Notes: generated by a model not told the origin, from the letters alone. 64,000 bases of DNA from Eonycteris spelaea (GCA_003508835.1 PUFA01000211.1:1736001-1800000), one strand, 5' to 3'. Shown: positions 34,611 to 47,229, numbered from the stretch's first letter. A program made the numbers and translations.

Positions 34611-35825
34611 TTTTGATACATATACTATCAACTATTTTGTGTTTGTTTGTTCTTGTTTTTATTTTGCTTTAATTTGTGGTAGCTACCTAGCATGTAGAAG
34701 TGATATACATCACACAACTCAGTGATATGCATAGCCTTTCCCAGAGTTAGTGATGAGGGCTAGGCGAGGTCTCATTCTTAGGATTTTAACACTTCAGACC
34801 AGTAGAAAGTCTGGAGAATTTCCCTTGTATAAAGTCATCCATGACTTTAGAGCACTGTTCATTCATGCATTAGTGAAGCAATTACCTTTCCCGTTGAGCT
34901 ATAAAAATGCCTCACTGTTTTGAAGTCATAAGATTATGGATTTTAATGTTTAAAATCATCATTAACAGCCTTATCAGTTTGAGGAAATAGCTAGAGAGAT
35001 AACTACCTTCATTAAAATGCTGTTCTTCATAAATTTTGTTGATCACTGATCAGTCTTGCCTATTGCAGAGTTCAGGACACTTAATCTTTTTTGAGGTAGA
35101 TTGTGGTCACAACCAATGGAGAGTAAACAAAGAGCAGAAAATGAAAAGAAACTTGAACTGTCCGTTTTGACTATGTATTAGATTTGGACTTTAAACAAAA
35201 GCAAAGGTGATTGAAAGAAGTAATTCAACTGAAAATTTTAGATTATGATTTTTATTTATTTTGTAAATTTTATGATTTTATTTATTGTGAATAAATTTGC
35301 TACATGATGCAATTTCATAATTTTAAATAAACATGATACATGCTAATCTGGATACCACAAAGATTAACTTGGAAGGTGTTTAGTCATTTAACTGGATAAA
35401 CCATTTACCATAGGATTCTTATAAAATCCAGCTCCTAGTACATATCAGAGTTTTAGTGGTTAACACCTTCAGTTCAATTCTACAAACATCAATCAAGTAC
35501 CTCTTATGTAGTAGTTGCATTGTTTGAGAGACTCATATACCACTTAAAGCTAGGAACACCTGAAATAATTTAGTTGTGACAGACTGCAGTTTTTGGCCTG
35601 GGATTTTTGTGTATTTATGCACATCTTCCATAAGAGGGCAGCAAAAGACCAGCATGATTCTGTTCTCAGTAGTCACACCAGAAATTGGCTCACACTGCAA
35701 ACTTAAATAATATGGAAAATAGAGGGCATGGTTATAGTTTTATTTAGTTTCTAGGTTATAGTTTATATGGTTTAATATGGTTTTTGTGCTGCATAGCAGA
35801 TTATCTCACATGGACCATGTGGTAT
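34611..35825. other. Single-copy-looking stretch, no gene recognised
   Basis: About 1.2 kb without nameable repeats. It includes the CTCF-like motif listed separately. Confidence 0.5.
35628..35645 (+). promoter_or_regulatory. CTCF-like motif
   Basis: ccataagagggcagcaaa fits the CTCF core (CCASYAGRKGGCRS) at most positions, with two mismatches in the SY part. It is one of the few non-repeat stretches here. One motif by eye is weak evidence. Confidence 0.25.
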
Positions 35826-35827
35826 CA

Positions 35828-36035
35828 AGATAGCTTAGTGATTGAATGTTGATCATTTGGGGTTTGAGTGCTGGAAGCCTGACTTACCAGCTCCTTTCGG
35901 ACCCTCAGTTTCCTCATCTAAAAAAACAAATAAACAAACAAACAAAAACAACAGCAAGAGAATACCAATACCTATTTCACATGGTTTTAATAACTACAAT
36001 AGAATTTTTATATCCTGAAGAGGCTAAGAACAATT
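35828..36035 (+). mobile_element. MIR SINE with an (AAAC)n insertion
   Basis: A sense MIR is recognisable (tagcttagtgattgaatg start; tcagtttcctcatctaaaaa core). A short AAAC/AAACA microsatellite at about 35920-35950 follows the core. Confidence 0.75.
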
Positions 36036-36305
36036 AAAAAGATGGAGCTAGAAAAACCTAACCTGATAGCCTACCAGTATGATGAACTATTTTCTTAAAG
36101 AAATTCCTGTTTAGGGTCTGATAAAGGGATATATAGGCCATTACAGAGGTAGCCACTTGTTAATCTTTAAAATAATTAACATACATACTTATGTACTGAC
36201 CAATTATCATTCATTCATATAATCTAAGCCAATTGAATTCATGTGAATGCTATAATGAAATCTTTTACTATCTTAAATGACATATCGTAATTTGGTCACT
36301 CCAAT

Positions 36306-36345
36306 TATTTATTTATCTATCTATCTATTTATTTATTTATAGAAA
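36306..36345. repeat. (TATC)n/(TATT)n microsatellite
   Basis: Short imperfect tetranucleotide run. Confidence 0.85.
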
Positions 36346-36425
36346 TAATTTAAATCCCTCCCCTCCCCCACCTATCTTCTCCCTCCCCTCCCCCTACCCC
36401 TTTGGTAACCACTAGTTTATTTTTT
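36346..36425 (-). mobile_element. Probable L1 3'-UTR fragment, antisense
   Basis: The C-rich stretch followed by cctttggtaaccactagttt resembles the antisense 3' UTR of L1 copies. Confidence 0.4.
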
Positions 36426-36894
36426 ATTTTTTAAATGAAGAAATGAAATAATATTTGAGACACTGAGCTTGCTTTATCCTTATTTAATCTCATAAATATT
36501 GTGATAATTAAGATTTTTCCTACTTCTGATTTTTTTGTTTTCATTTATTAAGCTTTTGTGATTATTTTAAAGCTTCATTGATAATGGCTCTGTTTTTTAC
36601 CTCTTGTATTTAAATTTTTAGTAGCCATATTTGAAATATATTTTTCAATCAACATTGATAATTAATCGGTATCTAATCTCCAACTCTAAAATAAAATAAG
36701 TCATTTAGCAAGATTTTCCATTCCTCCTTTATGAGATGACTGCATTTCAAGAAATAATCTAAAATTTTAGCCTGAGATTTTTGTTTGTTTGTTTTATTCT
36801 GTGTCTTTTAAATATGGATCTCAGAACTAGATGAATAATATCTCTGGTTCATGACACAGTCTCACAATTAGTCCATGCAATACCCTTGTTTGTT
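36426..36894. other. No feature recognised
   Basis: AT-rich, with short (TTTG)n near 36782-36796 and no coding signal. Confidence 0.45.
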
Positions 36895-36910
36895 TGTTTA
36901 TCTATCTATC

Positions 36911-36957
<47 letters not shown>

Positions 36958-37040
36958 ATCTATCTATCTATCATCTATCTATATCATCTATCATCTATTT
37001 ATCTATCATCTATCTATTTTTCATCTATCATCTACCATCT
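36895..37040. repeat. (ATCT)n microsatellite, imperfect
   Basis: About 45 bp of perfect ATCT units, followed by a longer imperfect part with ATC insertions. The Ile/Tyr/Leu/Ser-rich open frames in all three forward frames are repeat translations. Confidence 0.95.
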
Positions 37041-37527
37041 ATTTTTTTACTTATTTTTAATACTGATAAAGCATTTATGAAACTGCCATCCAGTTCAATA
37101 GACAGGACCTTAATATTAACACACCACTAGTTCTATGGTACAGTCCCTTCACATTCCTTGCCTCTCCATAATCCTTTTGGTTTTGCCCATTATTCCTTTG
37201 CTTTACATGGTCTCTCTCTTTTTAAAAATATATATGTATATTTTTATTGCTAAAATGTTTCAATATTAATAATTATAAGTTGATAATTTTATGAATACAC
37301 AGTTAAGAACTTTCAAATAAATAGGGTTATAGATCGACAGTTAATATTAATAGATAATAGATTAACTGCACAGCTTTAAGGATGATTATATCCTTTTCTT
37401 AGATTTTTTAATCTTTACAATGTGTATTTTATTTTTATTTGCTTTTTACAATTCAATGATTTTTTCCAGCTTTATTGAAATATAATAGACAATTAGTTGC
37501 TTATATTATGTTGTGCAATTCAATGAG
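37041..37527 (-). other. AT-rich sequence, the end possibly old L1 antisense
   Basis: The last 90 bases (ccagctttattgaaatataa) look like an L1 3' UTR in antisense. The rest is unassigned. Confidence 0.35.
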
Positions 37528-39905
37528 TTTTTAAAAATTATAGTTTGCATACAATAATATATTAGTTTCAGTTGTACAGCATAGTGATTAGAGAGATATA
37601 TAACTCATGAAGTGGTCACACCATTAAATCTAATACCCCTCTTTCCCTTTACATATTTATTACATTGTTAACTATTTTCCTTATGCCATACTTTTTATCT
37701 CCATGACTATTTTGTAACTATTCATTTGTACTTCTTAATCTCTTTGCCTTTTTTCACCATTCTTCTACTCCCGTCCCATCCAGTAGCCCTCTAAATATTC
37801 TCTGTATTTATGAGTTTGTTTCTGCTTTTGTTGTTGTTGTTAATTTTTTTCTTTAGATTCCACATGTATGTGAAATCACACAATATTTGTTATTCTCTAT
37901 CTGACTTACTTCATTCAGCATGATACCCTCTAGGTCAATCAGGCAATATCGTTTTCCATCTCCTTCCTTTCAGTCTGTGTGTATCTTTTAATCTGAACTG
38001 AGTCTATTGTAGGCAGCATATGTAGGGGTCTTGTTTTCTTATCCATTCAGCCACTCTATCTTTGGTTGAGAACACTTAATCTTTTCCATTTGAGGTATTT
38101 GTTGATAGGAATGGTTGTTATCATTCTTTATGTTTTTGCCACGTTTTTTTTTTTTTCTTCTTAAAGAAGTCCCTCCAACATTTCCTATAATAGTGGCTTG
38201 GTGTTGATAAATTCCTTTATCTTATTTTTGTCTGGGAAATTCTATCTGTCCTTCAACTCTAAATGATAGCTTTGCTGGATGAAGTATCTTGGTTGTAGAT
38301 CCTGGGTTTTTAACACTTTGAATGTTTTGTGCCAAGCCTTTCTGTCCTGCATAATTTCTTTCGAGAAATTGGTTTCCAGTCTTGTGGGTGCTCCCTTGTG
38401 GGTAACTAATTGCTTTTCTCTTGCTGCTTTTAATATTCTTTCTTTGTATTTAACCTTTGGCATTTTAATTATGATGTGTCTTGGCGTGAGCCTCTTGGGT
38501 TCATCTTTGGGGGACTCTCAGCTTCCTTGTGTTGTATGTCTATCTCCTTCTCCAAGTGAGGGAAGTTTTTCATCATTATTTCTTCAAATAGCTCTTCAAC
38601 ATCTTGTTTTCTTTCAAATACCCCTATGACACAAATATTTTTATATTTAATTGTGCCTCATAGACTCTTTACATTATTATTATAGTCTTGCCCTTTTTTT
38701 TTCTTGCCATTCTGATTTAGTTTCCTTGTTTTCTCCTTCCTCCACCAGTGGTTTGACCTTCTTCTTAATCCATTTTTTTGATTTCATCTACTATATTCTT
38801 TATCTCACCCCATAATTTGTATCATTTCTCACTGGTTCCCTTTTATAATTTCCATTTCCATTTTCATGTTTTTTTTCTCCTTGTTAAAGTTCTCACTGAT
38901 TTCATTTATATTTAACCTAAGTTCATTGATCACCTTTACAAACCAGTGTTTTGAACTCTGCATCTGTTAGATGCTTGACTCCATTATTCCCTAGATATCT
39001 GTTCTGTTCTCTCATATGGTTTCTGCCTCTTTGTCTCCCATTTTCACTAACTTTCTGTGTCTGTTTCTATGTACTAAGCAAAGCTCCTAAGTCTCCTGAT
39101 CTTTAGCATGGTTTGTGTAGTAGGTGTCCAGTGGCACAGTCCTGAGAGGAATTCAGCTGCAGGCCAAGTTTGGCCCCAACTGTGCCCTCTGGAGCCACCT
39201 GTTAAGATTCAGCAAGCAATCCACAGATGCTGTGTTTATAGTTGCCTCAAGAAACCACACTAGAAACTGAGGCCAGCTGCCACCAGTGTGAGTCTAGGCT
39301 CTGCCTCAGTGAGGAGCACCTGACTCGCTGAGGACACAAATGGATGTGCCTTGTATGGGGCCATGAGTTGGGGGAGGTGGAGTTTCAGAGAATCCTCTGG
39401 GCAGAGTGACCTCTGTTATCCAGTTTGATATGTCTCTGCTATGGAGACACTGAGTTCACACACTGGGAAGAGGGAAGGCTCAACAGAGGAACAATGGAAT
39501 CATTAGCACTTCTGCCTAGAAGGAAACCTCACCTCCAGCCCTTGCTCCAACAATTCAGTTCCCCTGTATGTCCCTGGTGACCCCCCGAGCAGCTGACCTG
39601 CTGGTGCTCAGAGTGAGCAGGTCTATCACCGTGAAATTCCTCTCATGGACAAGGCCCCTTTAAGAGCATCAGCAACTTTCATAGCCTCTGTCCACTCAAC
39701 TACTCTGAACAGGACGTCTTGCATCTTCACCCCCCTCCCACCTTCTACCATTGCATGGGTGATTTCTATTTCTCTTCCTAGTTGTAGTGCTTCTGTTCAT
39801 CTAGATCCTAGGTGATTCTACTTGCTGTTTGCTCCATGTTTGGTCACAGCTTTGATTTGGTCACAAGAGGGATGAATGAAGCCTCTATTGTCTACGCCAT
39901 TTTTT
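37528..39905 (-). mobile_element. Half-LINE (HAL1-like) element, copy B
   Basis: It has the same order as copy A on the minus strand: 5' UTR (about 39905-39120), ORF1 (about 39110-38160), a short endonuclease start, and 3' UTR from 37946 downward. The deletion junction gcaa|tatc at 37946/37947 is identical to copy A. The 5' UTRs align along their length at perhaps 85% by eye, so the copies are separate, aged insertions of one deletion lineage. No convincing target duplication was found, and the left boundary is inferred by alignment to copy A. Confidence 0.72.
38160..39110 (-). pseudogene. ORF1 remnant of half-LINE copy B
   Basis: The minus-strand frame at 38463-38242 is the ORF1 C-terminal domain and is closely similar to the copy A frame at 28750-28529 (both start MPKVKYKERILKAAREKQ). 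Upstream coiled-coil sequence around 38760-39010 is broken by stops. Confidence 0.7.
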
Positions 39906-39959
39906 TCTCTGATTCTATATGGTCTTATTTTATCTATGTTTCCTAAAAAGTATGATTAA

Positions 39960-40232
39960 ATGCTTGTTTTTTAATTTTACACTTAATTTTAAAAAATAAA
40001 TTATGTTGTGTAATCTTCCAAGACTATATGGAATTTCTGACACTATTCTATTGTATGGAATACCAGAGTTCATTTTCCATTCTCTACTGATAGATAATGA
40101 GTTTGTTTCAAGAATTTTCCTAATTTTTGTTGTATGTAAGCAATTTCTTTGGGATTAAACCAAAGAGTGGAATTACTGTGAATGTTCAACTCTTCAAGTA
40201 GGACCAACTATTTTCCACCAAAATGGTTATAT
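39960..40232 (-). mobile_element. Old L1 3' region, antisense, left part
   Basis: Text such as aaagagtggaattactgtga and aatgttcaactcttcaagta is antisense L1ME-type. It stops at a MaLR LTR and resumes near 40590. Confidence 0.6.
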
Positions 40233-40588
40233 GCAACGACTGAATGTTTGTGTCCCCTAAAATTTGTATATTGAAATCCTAACACCCCTGTGATATGTAC
40301 TGGAAAGTGAGGCCTTTAGGAGGCTTCTTGATTAGGTAACAAGAGTGGATCCTCATGTATGGAATTAGTGCCTTGACAAAAGGAACTCTAGTGAGCTCTC
40401 CTCTCTCTGCCATGTCAGGATATAAGAAACAGACCTCTGCACCTTGGAGTGGGTTCTCACCAACAACCTGACCATGCTGGCACCTGATCTGGACTTTCAG
40501 CCTCCAATACCATGATAAATACATCTGTTTTTATTGCCACCCATTATATTTATTTGTTTCAACTTCCTGAATTGACTAAGAACTGTAC
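40233..40588 (+). mobile_element. MaLR (MLT1-type) LTR, sense
   Basis: The start (gactgaatgtttgtgtcccc, then ttgaaatcctaacacccctg) and later parts (ctctctgccatgtcaggata; cagcctccaataccatgata) follow an MLT1A/B-type LTR in order. Ends near ttgactaagaact. Solo, diverged. Confidence 0.85.
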
Positions 40589-40589
40589 G

Positions 40590-42190
40590 AAAATTAGAGT
40601 CTAATGGAAGGGAAGAGAGATTCTGTAACCAACATCTGTAACACTTGAATATTCTCACATTTGACATTCTCAGGTAATGGAGGTAGAAGTTACCTTATTG
40701 ACTTCTTGATTAGCATTTCTTTTTCATCATTAACCAATATTTAATGTTTTCCATATTTTATTGGTCATATGTTCTCATTCTGAAATGCCTGTTTATGTCT
40801 TTTGCCCACTTTTCTATTTTAAAATGATTGGAGTTCTTCATATACTCTTGATGCAATTATCAGTTGTGTGAATTACAAATATGTTCTAATTTAAACTAAC
40901 TGTTTTTTGCTATCTTAAAATATTTAATAAAATTCCTAATTTTATAGTTCAAATTATTATTTTTATTTTATAGTTAGTGCTTTTCTTGTATTGTTTAAAT
41001 TAAAAATATTTTCCCTCTAAAATATCTTAATTTATAATTTCTACTAAGAGTTTCTAAGTATTGTTTTTGACATATAAGTTTTTAATACATATGGATTTAG
41101 ATCTTGTGTCTTGTGGTATAGAACTCTAATCTCACTTTTACCTCATGAATAATAATTTTTTCTACTTCCTTATTTGCATAGTTCCTAATTTCCCTATCAA
41201 TATGCCATGTTCATCTGATATAGCTAAAGCTCCATATATGTGTGGGTCTGTTGTGGATCTTCATTGATTTCCATTAATTTGTCCAATTTGTTCCGTGTGT
41301 CTTAATCATAGCTCATATTAATTCTTGATATCTGATAGGCAAGTTACCCCATAGTCATCTTCAGAAACTTCCTGGCTTTTTTTTTTATTGTTATATTGTG
41401 CTTTATTTTAGAATTAGCTTAACATTATCTAAAAAAAGACCTATTGGGATTTTGATTCAGAATTGCTTTGAATCTATAAATGGATTGTTTTACAATATGA
41501 ACTCTTACTCACAACATGGTATATCTCTCCATTTTTTAAGGTTCTCATTTAATGTCTCTAATGTTGTTTATTAGTTTTCACCCTAGAGATCTTGTTGTCT
41601 TATTAGATTATTTCTAGATATTTGGTATTCTCAGATAGTGTTGAAAATGTTATCATCCTTTTAATTATATTCTTAAGTTATTTGTCATAAGTGCAAAGAA
41701 ATACAATTGACTTTTATACAACAATCTAATCCATTCACCTCATAAATTCTCTTATTATTTCTAATATATCGTAGTAGATTGTTTTGGTTTTCTACAGAAA
41801 TGATCATATTATCTGCTGATAAAATAGTTTATTACTCCTTTGAAATCATTTTAGCTTTAAACTTATTAATTGGTTTATTTATGGGCTATATGACCTTCAA
41901 CTTAGTGTTATTTGTGTTTTGATTTGTAAAAGAACTGTTTTTAATGTTTAGGACATTGTTTGCTATAGATTACTTAGAGGTATTCTTTATGGAAATTCTT
42001 TCTATCATTACTTTTTTTCTAAGACCTTTTATTATGAATTTAATGAAATGCTTTTCTGCATCTATTGAAATAATCATGATTTTTCTCTTCCATCTTATTG
42101 CGATGAATCAAATTATAGATTTTTCTAATATTTCTTGTATTTACTGGATAAACCCAATTTGGTTATTTTTAAAATTACTTTTAGGTATTA
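40590..42190 (-). mobile_element. Old L1, antisense, right part
   Basis: Antisense L1 continues through ORF2, with tcttttgcccacttttctat near 40797 and gcatctattgaaataatcat near 42057. The minus strand carries no intact frame. Confidence 0.65.
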
Positions 42191-42409
42191 AGTAGATATC
42201 AAATTTAGTTTTAGGTCAAGTTTAACAATTAGGAAATGTAATAATGTTAAAACATTGAATATATGCTTCATTTTATAAAAGGCATATAACCTTCAAAAGT
42301 AAGAAAACTAGAATTTTAATTACTGCTTCCACTTTTATTACTAGTTCTTTTCTAGCCAAATAAAGTCATGTTACAGATCAGAAGCAGTGTTCATATTTTT
42401 ATTGGAAGA
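42191..42409. other. No feature recognised
   Basis: Short AT-rich junction between L1 copies. Confidence 0.4.
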
Positions 42410-43254
42410 TTTAAAAAAATTTTGGTAATAGCTTTATTGGGATATAATTTATATACCGTACAATTCACTCATTTCAATAGTATAATTCAATGGATTTTAG
42501 TATATCTACAGAGTTGTGTAACCACTACCACAATCCATTTTAGCACATTTTATAACCCCAAAAGGAAACCCTGGATTAATTGGCATTCACTCCCCATTTG
42601 CCCCTAGTCCCCTTGCCATCCTCATATAGCCACTACTATAATTTCTGTCTCCATAGATTTGTCTATTCTACACATTTTGTATAAATGGAATCATTCAATA
42701 TCTGATCCTATTTGACTGGTTTCTATCACTTAGCATAATGTTTTTCGAGGTTCACCTATGTTGTAGCATAAATCAGTACTTTATTCCCTTTTACTGCTGG
42801 ATAATACTCCTTGTATGGATATACTACATTTGGTTCATCCATTCGTTAGTATTTGAGTTGTTTCTACTTTTTGGCTATTATGAATAATGCTGCCATGAGC
42901 ACTGACATAAAAGATTGTGTGGACATATGTTCTCTTGGGTACCTAGGAATGGAATTACTGAATCATATAGTAACTCTGTGTTTAATATTTGAGGAACTGC
43001 CAGACTATTTCCAAGGTGGCTGCACTATTTATATTTCTACCAGCAGTGTGTAAGGGTCACAATGTTTTCACATTCTTGCCAACACTTGTTATTGTATGTC
43101 TTTTGGATCATAGCCATCCTAGTGGGTGTGAAGTGATATCTTGTGATTTCGTTTTGCGTTTTCCTGATGGCTAATGATGTTGAGCACCTTTTCATGAGCT
43201 TATCAGCCATCTGTATATCTTCTTTGGAGAAATGCCTATTCTAATCATTTGTAT
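42410..43254 (-). mobile_element. Old L1 3' end, antisense
   Basis: It begins with tagctttattgggatataat and passes through caatggattttagtatatct, gtttctatcacttagcataa and the gtgggtgtgaagtgatatct block. This is a typical antisense L1M 3' end. Confidence 0.85.
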
Positions 43255-43774
43255 TAAAAAATTTTGTTTTAATATTGGTAAAATACACGTAATGCAAATT
43301 TACTATTTTAACCATTTTAAATGTATAATTAAATGGCATTTTGACCATTTGCAATGTTGTACAACCATCACCACTATCCATTTCCAGAAATTTTTTATCA
43401 CTGCAAACAGAAACTCCATATCAACTAAAGAATAACTCCCTACTTTCCCTTTTTCCTAGCTCCTGAAAACCACTATTTTACTTTCTGTCTCTACAAGTAT
43501 GCCTATTCTAACTACTTCACGTAAGTGAGATCATACAATATTTATTCTTTGATATCTGGCTTATTTTATTTAGCATGTGTCTTCCAGGTTCATTCATATT
43601 GTAATGTATCAGAATTTTATTCCTTTTAATATTAAGTAATATTCCATTGTATCTATACATTTTGTTTATGCATCTATTAATGGACACTTGAGTTGTTCCA
43701 ACATTTTGACAATTGTAAATAATATTGCTATGAGCATTGGTGTACAAGTATTTGACTGAGTGTCTGCTTTTAAT
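43255..43774 (-). mobile_element. Second old L1 3' end, antisense, first part
   Basis: A new 3' UTR start (attggtaaaatacacgtaat) follows the previous fragment, so this is another copy. It continues at 44580 and again at 51386. Confidence 0.8.
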
Positions 43775-44579
43775 AATTGGTTTATTGCAGTATATTTTAA
43801 AAAAAAATTTGGTTTTTGTCCTCAGTTTCTGGCAGACAAGCTCCTAAAAGCCTTGGAATCTCCTGAGTGATAAAAGTATCTCTGTATGTAATGAGATGAT
43901 TGGTGACTGGGAGTCCCTAGAAAGCTGTAGGATTGGGGCTGGTCACTAGAAAGACCCAGCCATAATTTGAGGGTTGGAACTTTCAGCCCTGCTCTTAAAC
44001 CTCCAGGAAAAGGAGAGGGTTTAGCGATCAAGTTAATCACTAATGGCCAATGATCTAATCAGTTGTGTTTATATAATGAAACCTTCATTAAAAAAAAAAC
44101 AACTCCAAACAGCAGAGTTTGGAGAGCTTCCTAATTGATGAATGCATCCATATGCTGGGAGGGTGATGCACTCAGGGCATGGAAGCTCTGTACCCCTCCT
44201 TCTATAACTTGCTTATGCATCTCTTTCATTTGGCTGTTCCTTAGTTGTAGCTTTTATTATGAACTAGTAATAATAAAAAAGTGATTATGGGTTCTGTGAG
44301 TCATTCTAGCAAACAATAGAACCTGAAGAAGGGGTTGTGGGACCTCCCTGAATTTATAGCCAATCAGTCAGTACTAGTGATAATATGGAACTTGTGACTG
44401 CCATCTGAAATAGCAGTAGTCTTGTGGGTCTGAACCCATAAGCAACATAATCTAATGTTAACTCCAGAGAGATAGTGTCAGAATTTAATTGAATTGTGTG
44501 ATACTCAGCTGGTGTTGGAGAGTTGAAGAAGTGATGTTGGAAACACACACGCATTTGGTGTTAGAAGTGTTGTGAGTAA
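43775..44579 (+). mobile_element. LTR-like repeat inserted in the old L1
   Basis: This is a block of about 800 bp with gtttttgtcctcagtttctg, ggcatggaagctctgtaccc, an aataataaaaaagtg polyadenylation-like site near 44267, and gatagtgtcagaatttaatt. I recognise it as a common eutherian LTR-type repeat (ERV-L class likely), but I cannot name the family. L1 text stops before it and resumes after it. Confidence 0.55.
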
Positions 44580-45151
44580 AAAGTTTAGGTATACCTGGAA
44601 ATGAGATTGTTGTATCATATGGCAGTTCTATGTTTAACTTTTTGAAGAACTACCAAACTGGTTCTTACAGTGGTCCACTTTACATTCCTACAGCAATATG
44701 AGAAGGTTCCAATTTGTCACATCCTCAAAATACTTGTTATTTTTCCTTTTATTGATAATAACCATCATTTTTGGTGTGAAGTGGCATCTCATTATGATTT
44801 TGACATACATGTCTCTAGTGGGTAGCGTTATTGATCATCTTTTCATGTGCTTGTTGGCCATTGTATATCTTCTTTGAAGAAATGTCTATTCAAGTCCTTT
44901 GCCCCTTTTCGAATTGGGTTGTTTGTTTTTTGTTGTTGTAGTTGTTGAGTTGTAGGAGTTCTTTATGTTTTGGATATTAACCTTTTTATCAGATATGTGC
45001 TTTATGAATACTTTCTCCTATTTTATGAGTTGTCTTTCCTTTGTCTTGATAGTGTACTGTGATACGCAAAAGTTTCCTTTGGTTGCCTGTGCTTTTAACA
45101 TCATATTTAAGAAACCATTACCTAATCCAAAGTCATAAAAATTTATTTATC
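44580..45151 (-). mobile_element. Second old L1, antisense, middle part
   Basis: Antisense text resumes (gtatacctggaaatgagatt) and runs to the insertion point of the full-length L1 (ctaatccaaagtcataaaaa). Confidence 0.85.
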
Positions 45152-45895
45152 TTTCTGGATCTTTTGTAACATGGTGAAGTGAGAGATGTCCTCAGACCTC
45201 TTGCCTTGAAACAGCAATAAGCTGAACATCTAAAACTCAGCAAAACACTCGAACTGCACTGCACACTGGCATGTCTGATCTGGGATCTGTGCATAAGAGC
45301 TACCACAGGTCAGAACCCAGGGTGTCGAATGGTGGACTGGGAGCAATAAAGATGCTGCCTCTGGCAGCCGTCAGAGATCTCTGCAGGAGGATTGGGAGAG
45401 GAGAAGGGTGGCAAGTTCATGCAGTGAGTTCCCTGAACATCCTAACTGGGATAGCTCTAGGATCCCCATGCCCAGCTGGCTGCGGGCCCAGTCATCAGGG
45501 CAGAAAGCAGAGAAGCAGGACAGGACCGCAGAAGACAACAGTTGATTTTTGCTGGCCGTGGTTGCAAAACTGAGGCTGAGCCGCAGCCCCAAACCCCCAC
45601 CTGGAGGGCCCCGACCTCGTACCTCTGAGACTGATCACCACGGAGCCCCAGGGGAATCTGAGCAAATGCTGCCGAGACTGTCGCTGACTCTGACAGAGAC
45701 TGAAACTGAGGGTAATGAGCATGATTAAATATCTACAAGAAAATTTAAAAAGCGTTATTAATACTTTATATAAAGCAGGATCCAAGAGGCTTAGATGCCA
45801 AATGAAACCAAAAGAAAAGCACCTTCTTGCAACAGACTAAAGAGAGACTTTATATAATAAATCTTCTTTCTGGAAAAACAGCAGAATACATTTCC
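45152..45895 (+). promoter_or_regulatory. L1 5' UTR (internal promoter region)
   Basis: GC-richer non-coding leader with several CG dinucleotides, starting near aacatggtgaagtgag. In L1 families this holds the internal RNA polymerase II promoter. No element can be fixed by eye. Confidence 0.7.
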
Positions 45896-45899
45896 ATTA

Positions 45900-46870
45900 A
45901 TGTCCAGGTGCAGAAATAGTTCATTAAACACCAAGAACAACCAAGGTGACAAGGCATCTCAGAAAGAAAGAGAAAAATCTCCAGAAAATAAGCATACAGA
46001 CATAGAAATATGCAACTTGAATGACAGAGAATTCAGGATGATACTTCTGAAAACACTCAGTGAGATCCAAAACAAAGGGACAATTTCAGGAATTGAAAAA
46101 ACAACTAGGTGAGCAGGGCAAGGAGATTGAAACATTCAAAAAGAACTAAATAGAACTTCTGGAGATGAGAACACATAGCAAGAGTTGGAAAATGAAATAG
46201 CAAGCTTGGTAAATAGAGTTGACCAAATGGAGGAAAAGATCAGTGATATCGAAAACAGAAATCAGAAGGAAGAAGAGAAACCGAAGAATGAAAAATAATG
46301 AAAGAGAAATACAAGAAGTAGCTGATACCATCAGGCGAGGAAACATAAGAATAATGGCATTTTCGAAGGTGAGGAAAAGGAGCAGGGACTAGAAAGCATT
46401 TTCAGACAAATAGTGGACGAGAATTTCCCAAATCTAAGGAAAGGGCTGGAGCTTGGAATTCAAGAAGTCAACAGAACACTGAATTATCTCAACCCGAAAA
46501 GGCCTTCACCAAGACACACTGTATTAAAGTTATAAAAAATCAATGACAAAGGTGGAATTCTCAAGGAAGCCAGGAGAAAAAAAACAGTAACGTATAAAGG
46601 AAAACCCATTAAATTATCACCGGACTTCTCAGCACAGACTTTACAAACCAGAAAGGAATGGAATCAAATATTTAAACTATTAAGTGAAAGGAACTGCCAA
46701 CCTAGAATAATGTACCCAGCTAAGCTCTACTTTAGATATGAAGGCGAAATCAAGACCTTTCCAGACATCCAAAAATTGAGAAATTCTCCACTACAGTATT
46801 TCCTATACTACAGGAAATACTGGAAGGAGTCAGCTCACCTAACACAAAATAACAACAACAACATAGACAC
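45900..46870 (+). pseudogene. L1 ORF1 remnant, sense copy
   Basis: The N-terminal part opens at 45900 and stays open for 70 residues with Lys/Glu/Asn-rich text. Coiled-coil-like sequence follows to about 46300. The C-terminal RNA-binding part ends with a lysine- and phenylalanine-bearing stretch around 46560-46850. Stops and frame changes break it into pieces. Confidence 0.8.
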
Positions 46871-47138
46871 ATAAGTAGGAGTAAAGTGATATCAGGCAAA
46901 TAGAAGCAGAGGAGTGCAACCCTTATTAAGAGCAGGGCATTATAGCTTAAATAATAAGACGTGAATTGTTATAGCAAGATAGTAATGAATGTTCAGCATA
47001 TATAGGGACAAACTGAGACAACAATGACTGAAAAGGGGAAGATTCAAAGATCCAAATTTTCAAAGGGGAATGGAGATAAGGAACATGCAGAAGAAAATGG
47101 ACAACTGTATGTATGTATATATGTAAAGGATAGTTTAT

Positions 47139-47157
47139 TTATATATATATATATATA
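47139..47157. repeat. Short (TA)n in the region between ORF1 and ORF2
   Basis: About 19 bp of alternating AT between the two L1 reading frames. Confidence 0.8.
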
Positions 47158-47229
47158 AATAATCCTTTACATATTCATAATGGTAACCACACTCCAAAAA
47201 TTCAGAACTGAAGTATATAACATAAAACA

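Noticed and set aside
36895..37040. Repeated units that might suggest a CRISPR-like array
   Set aside because: The units are 4-bp tetranucleotides without spacers in a mammalian genome.
36875..37130. Three overlapping Ile/Tyr/Leu/Ser-rich open frames
   Set aside because: All are translations of the ATCT microsatellite.
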